Source: Rhodoferax sp.
Lineage (GTDB): Bacteria; Pseudomonadota; Gammaproteobacteria; Burkholderiales; Burkholderiaceae_C
Assembly (NCBI GenBank): GCA_018882485.1
Contig: VERU01000097.1
Span: forward strand, 1 to 7,980
Reading direction: 5' to 3'
Length of the DNA stretch: 7,980 nt
Of the stretch, positions 5,930 to 7,980 are shown piece by piece. Position 1 is the first letter of the stretch. Every line of letters starts with the position of its first letter. Made by a program: the position numbers and the translations under genes. The notes under the pieces are model-generated. The model saw only the letters and a program-made list of their open reading frames with translations. It was not told the origin of the DNA and made no database searches.

Positions 5930-7980
5930 TCAGCCGCCCTCAGCCGTCCCGTACCCGCCCCCGCCCGGGGTGGCCACCTCGAACACGTCCCCGGGCTGCA
6001 TCTGTGCCTGGCCGATGTGGCCCAGGGTCTCGACGCTACCGTCGGCGCGCAGCACCCGGTTGGTGCCTGGCTGGCCCGGCTGGCCGCCTGCCATGCCGAA
6101 TGCGCCCTGAATGCGGCCATTGGAGAGGATGCTGGCCGTCATCGACTCCAGGAAGCGGATGCGCCGCACGCCCCCGTCGCCACCGGGCCAGCGACCGGCG
6201 CCTCCCGATCCGGTACGGATGGCGTAGCTGTCGAGCCGCACCGGGAAGCGGAACTCCAGCACCTCGGGATCCGTCAGGCGCGAATTGGTCATGTGCGTCT
6301 GCACCACGCTGGTGCCGGCGAAGCCCTCGCCCGCGCCGGAGCCGCCGGCTATGGTTTCATAGTACTGATGGCGCGCATTGCCGAAGGTGAAATTGTTCAT
6401 GGTGCACTGGCTGGCGGCCATCACCCCGAGCGCACCGTAGAGGGCATTGGTGATGCAGGTCGAGGTCTCCACGTTGCCGGCGACCACCGCCGCCGGCGGG
6501 TCCGGGTTGAGCATCGACCCCGGCGGGATGATGACCTGCAGTGGCTTGAGGCAGCCGGCATTGAGCGGGATGTCGTCGTCCACCAGCGAGCGGAAGACGT
6601 ACAGCACCGCCGCCATGCAGACCGCTCTGGGGGCATTGAAGTTGTTGGGCTGCTGGGGCGAAGTCCCGCTGAAATCGATGACGGCGCTGCGCTGCGCCAC
6701 GTCCACGCGGATCGCCACCGCAATCTGCGCGCCGTTGTCCAGCGGTAGCGTGAACTGACCGTCCTTCAGCCGCGTGATGACGCGGCGCACCGATTCCTCG
6801 GCGTTGTCCTGCACATGGCCCATGTAGGCCTGCACCACCTCCAGGCCGAACTGGGCCACCATCCGGCGCAGTTCCTGCACACCTTTTTCATTGGCGGCCA
6901 GCTGGGCCTTGAGGTCGGCCAGGTTCTGCGCCGGATTGCGGGCCGGATAAGGCCCGCTGGCCAGCGCCTGCAGCAGCGCATCCTCCTGCAGCACGCCCCC
7001 GGCGACCAGCCGCAGGTTGGCGATGCGCACGCCCTCCTCCTCGATGCGTGCCGAGAACGGCGGCATGGAGCCCGGGGTGAGGCCGCCCACGTCGGCATGG
7101 TGGCCGCGCGAGCCGACGTAGAACAGGGCACGCCCGTCCAGAAACACCGGGGTGATGACGGTGATGTCGGGCAGATGGGTGCCACCCCGGTACGGGTCGT
7201 TGAGCAGGAAGGCATCGCCTTCGGCCATCTGCCCCGCGTTGTCGCGGATCACGGCACGGATGCTCTCGCCCATGGAGCCCAGGTGCACCGGCATGTGCGG
7301 TGCGTTGGCGATGAGGTGACCCCGGGCGTCGAACAGCGCGCAGCTGAAGTCCAGCCGCTCCTTGATGTTGACCGAATGGGCGGTGTTCTGCAGCTGCAGG
7401 CCCATTTGCTCGGCAATGTTCATGAACAGGTTGTTGAACACCTCCAGCAGCACCGGGTCCACCGTGGTGCCGGCGGCAAACTGCTGCGCGCGGGGCACGC
7501 GCCGCTCCAGCACCAGGTGGTCCAGCGCGGTCAACGTGGCTTCCCAGCCCGGCTCCACAACCGTGGTGGCATTCTTCTCGACGATGATGGCCGGCCCGGC
7601 CACCGCATCGCCCGGGCGCAGGTCTTCGCGCACCACCAATGCGGCCTCGTGCCACTGCGCGCCCGAGTACATGCGCACCGTCTCGCGCCGCGGCACCTCG
7701 CGCGCCGGCTGCAGCGCCTGCGCGGCTTCAGCCGGTGCATCGCCGGCCACCACGGCCTCCACCGACACCGCCTCCACCACCAGCCGCTTGCCCGCCATCA
7801 GGAAGGCAAAACGCTGCCGGTAAGCCGCCTCAAACGCGGCGGTGATCTCGGCCAGCGTTCCATCGCCATAGGGCACCACCAGCGCCGAGTCGCTGCCCTC
7901 GTAGCGCACATGCACGCGGCGCACCACCTGCAGCGCCCCGGCCGCCACCTGCTGGCGGGTCAACTCGGCCGTCGCAGCCC
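5930..7980 (-). CDS. Fused HyuA-HyuB protein, 5-oxoprolinase/hydantoinase family (3' part only)
   Basis: Only the last 682 residues are in the window; the frame is open to the right edge, so the true start lies outside. The first ~165 visible residues are the end of a HyuA-type domain: [38 protein letters not shown], and the typical [19 protein letters not shown] full HyuB domain follows, starting near base 7460 ([21 protein letters not shown] region). It contains [61 protein letters not shown] and the C-terminal PGGGGYG. One-polypeptide HyuA-HyuB fusions of about 1,200 residues are usually 5-oxoprolinases, which open 5-oxoproline to glutamate with ATP; N-methylhydantoinase or acetophenone-carboxylase-like activity cannot be excluded. 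It converges on the comEA-like gene with an 18-nt gap and is not part of the LPS operon. Confidence 0.93.
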   Translation of the reverse strand, partial: AATAELTRQQVAAGALQVVRRVHVRYEGSDSALVVPYGDGTLAEITAAFEAAYRQRFAFLMAGKRLVVEAVSVEAVVAGDAPAEAAQALQPAREVPRRETVRMYSGAQWHEAALVVREDLRPGDAVAGPAIIVEKNATTVVEPGWEATLTALDHLVLERRVPRAQQFAAGTTVDPVLLEVFNNLFMNIAEQMGLQLQNTAHSVNIKERLDFSCALFDARGHLIANAPHMPVHLGSMGESIRAVIRDNAGQMAEGDAFLLNDPYRGGTHLPDITVITPVFLDGRALFYVGSRGHHADVGGLTPGSMPPFSARIEEEGVRIANLRLVAGGVLQEDALLQALASGPYPARNPAQNLADLKAQLAANEKGVQELRRMVAQFGLEVVQAYMGHVQDNAEESVRRVITRLKDGQFTLPLDNGAQIAVAIRVDVAQRSAVIDFSGTSPQQPNNFNAPRAVCMAAVLYVFRSLVDDDIPLNAGCLKPLQVIIPPGSMLNPDPPAAVVAGNVETSTCITNALYGALGVMAASQCTMNNFTFGNARHQYYETIAGGSGAGEGFAGTSVVQTHMTNSRLTDPEVLEFRFPVRLDSYAIRTGSGGAGRWPGGDGGVRRIRFLESMTASILSNGRIQGAFGMAGGQPGQPGTNRVLRADGSVETLGHIGQAQMQPGDVFEVATPGGGGYGTAEGG

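Noticed and set aside
7961..7963. TTG as the start of the - strand HyuB-type gene
   Set aside because: The frame is open beyond it to the edge, and the residues after it are the middle to end of a HyuA domain, so this is an internal leucine codon.

Overview
The window is GC-rich, densely coding chromosomal DNA. It looks like a betaproteobacterium of the order Burkholderiales, probably Comamonadaceae or a close relative. That placement rests on remembered protein likeness and gene order (rpsA, ihfB, lapA, lapB, hldA, hldD, comEA); no search was run. I see no transfer signs, IS element, tRNA, rRNA or CRISPR array.

Layout: bases 1-111 are the untranslated leader of rpsA. Seven genes then lie head to tail on the + strand: rpsA (ribosomal protein S1), ihfB (IHF beta), lapA and lapB (envelope proteins controlling LPS synthesis), hldA and hldD (heptose kinase and epimerase for LPS inner core), and a small exported ComEA-like helix-hairpin-helix protein. 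Gaps are short (8-70 nt), and lapA/lapB and hldA/hldD overlap, so at least lapA-comEA looks like one transcription unit. A perfect 12-bp hairpin separates rpsA from ihfB. On the - strand, converging on comEA, is the 3' part of a large fused HyuA-HyuB (5-oxoprolinase/hydantoinase family) gene that runs off the right edge.

How the genes fit together: rpsA and ihfB serve translation and nucleoid structure. lapA/lapB set how much lipid A is made, by controlling LpxC turnover in the enterobacterial model. hldA and hldD make the ADP-heptose that is added to that lipid A core. The gene that attaches the nucleotide (hldC) is not here.

The most notable observation is an in-frame amber codon (TAG, 3564-3566) in lapB. 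It falls in the middle of the C-terminal rubredoxin-like metal-binding domain, between the first and second cysteine pairs. The remaining 18 codons are intact and family-like, and end at a TGA at 3621-3623. This is either a recent nonsense mutation in an important regulator, a read-through site, or a sequencing error. Otherwise this is an ordinary housekeeping region, and I found no convincing new multi-gene system.
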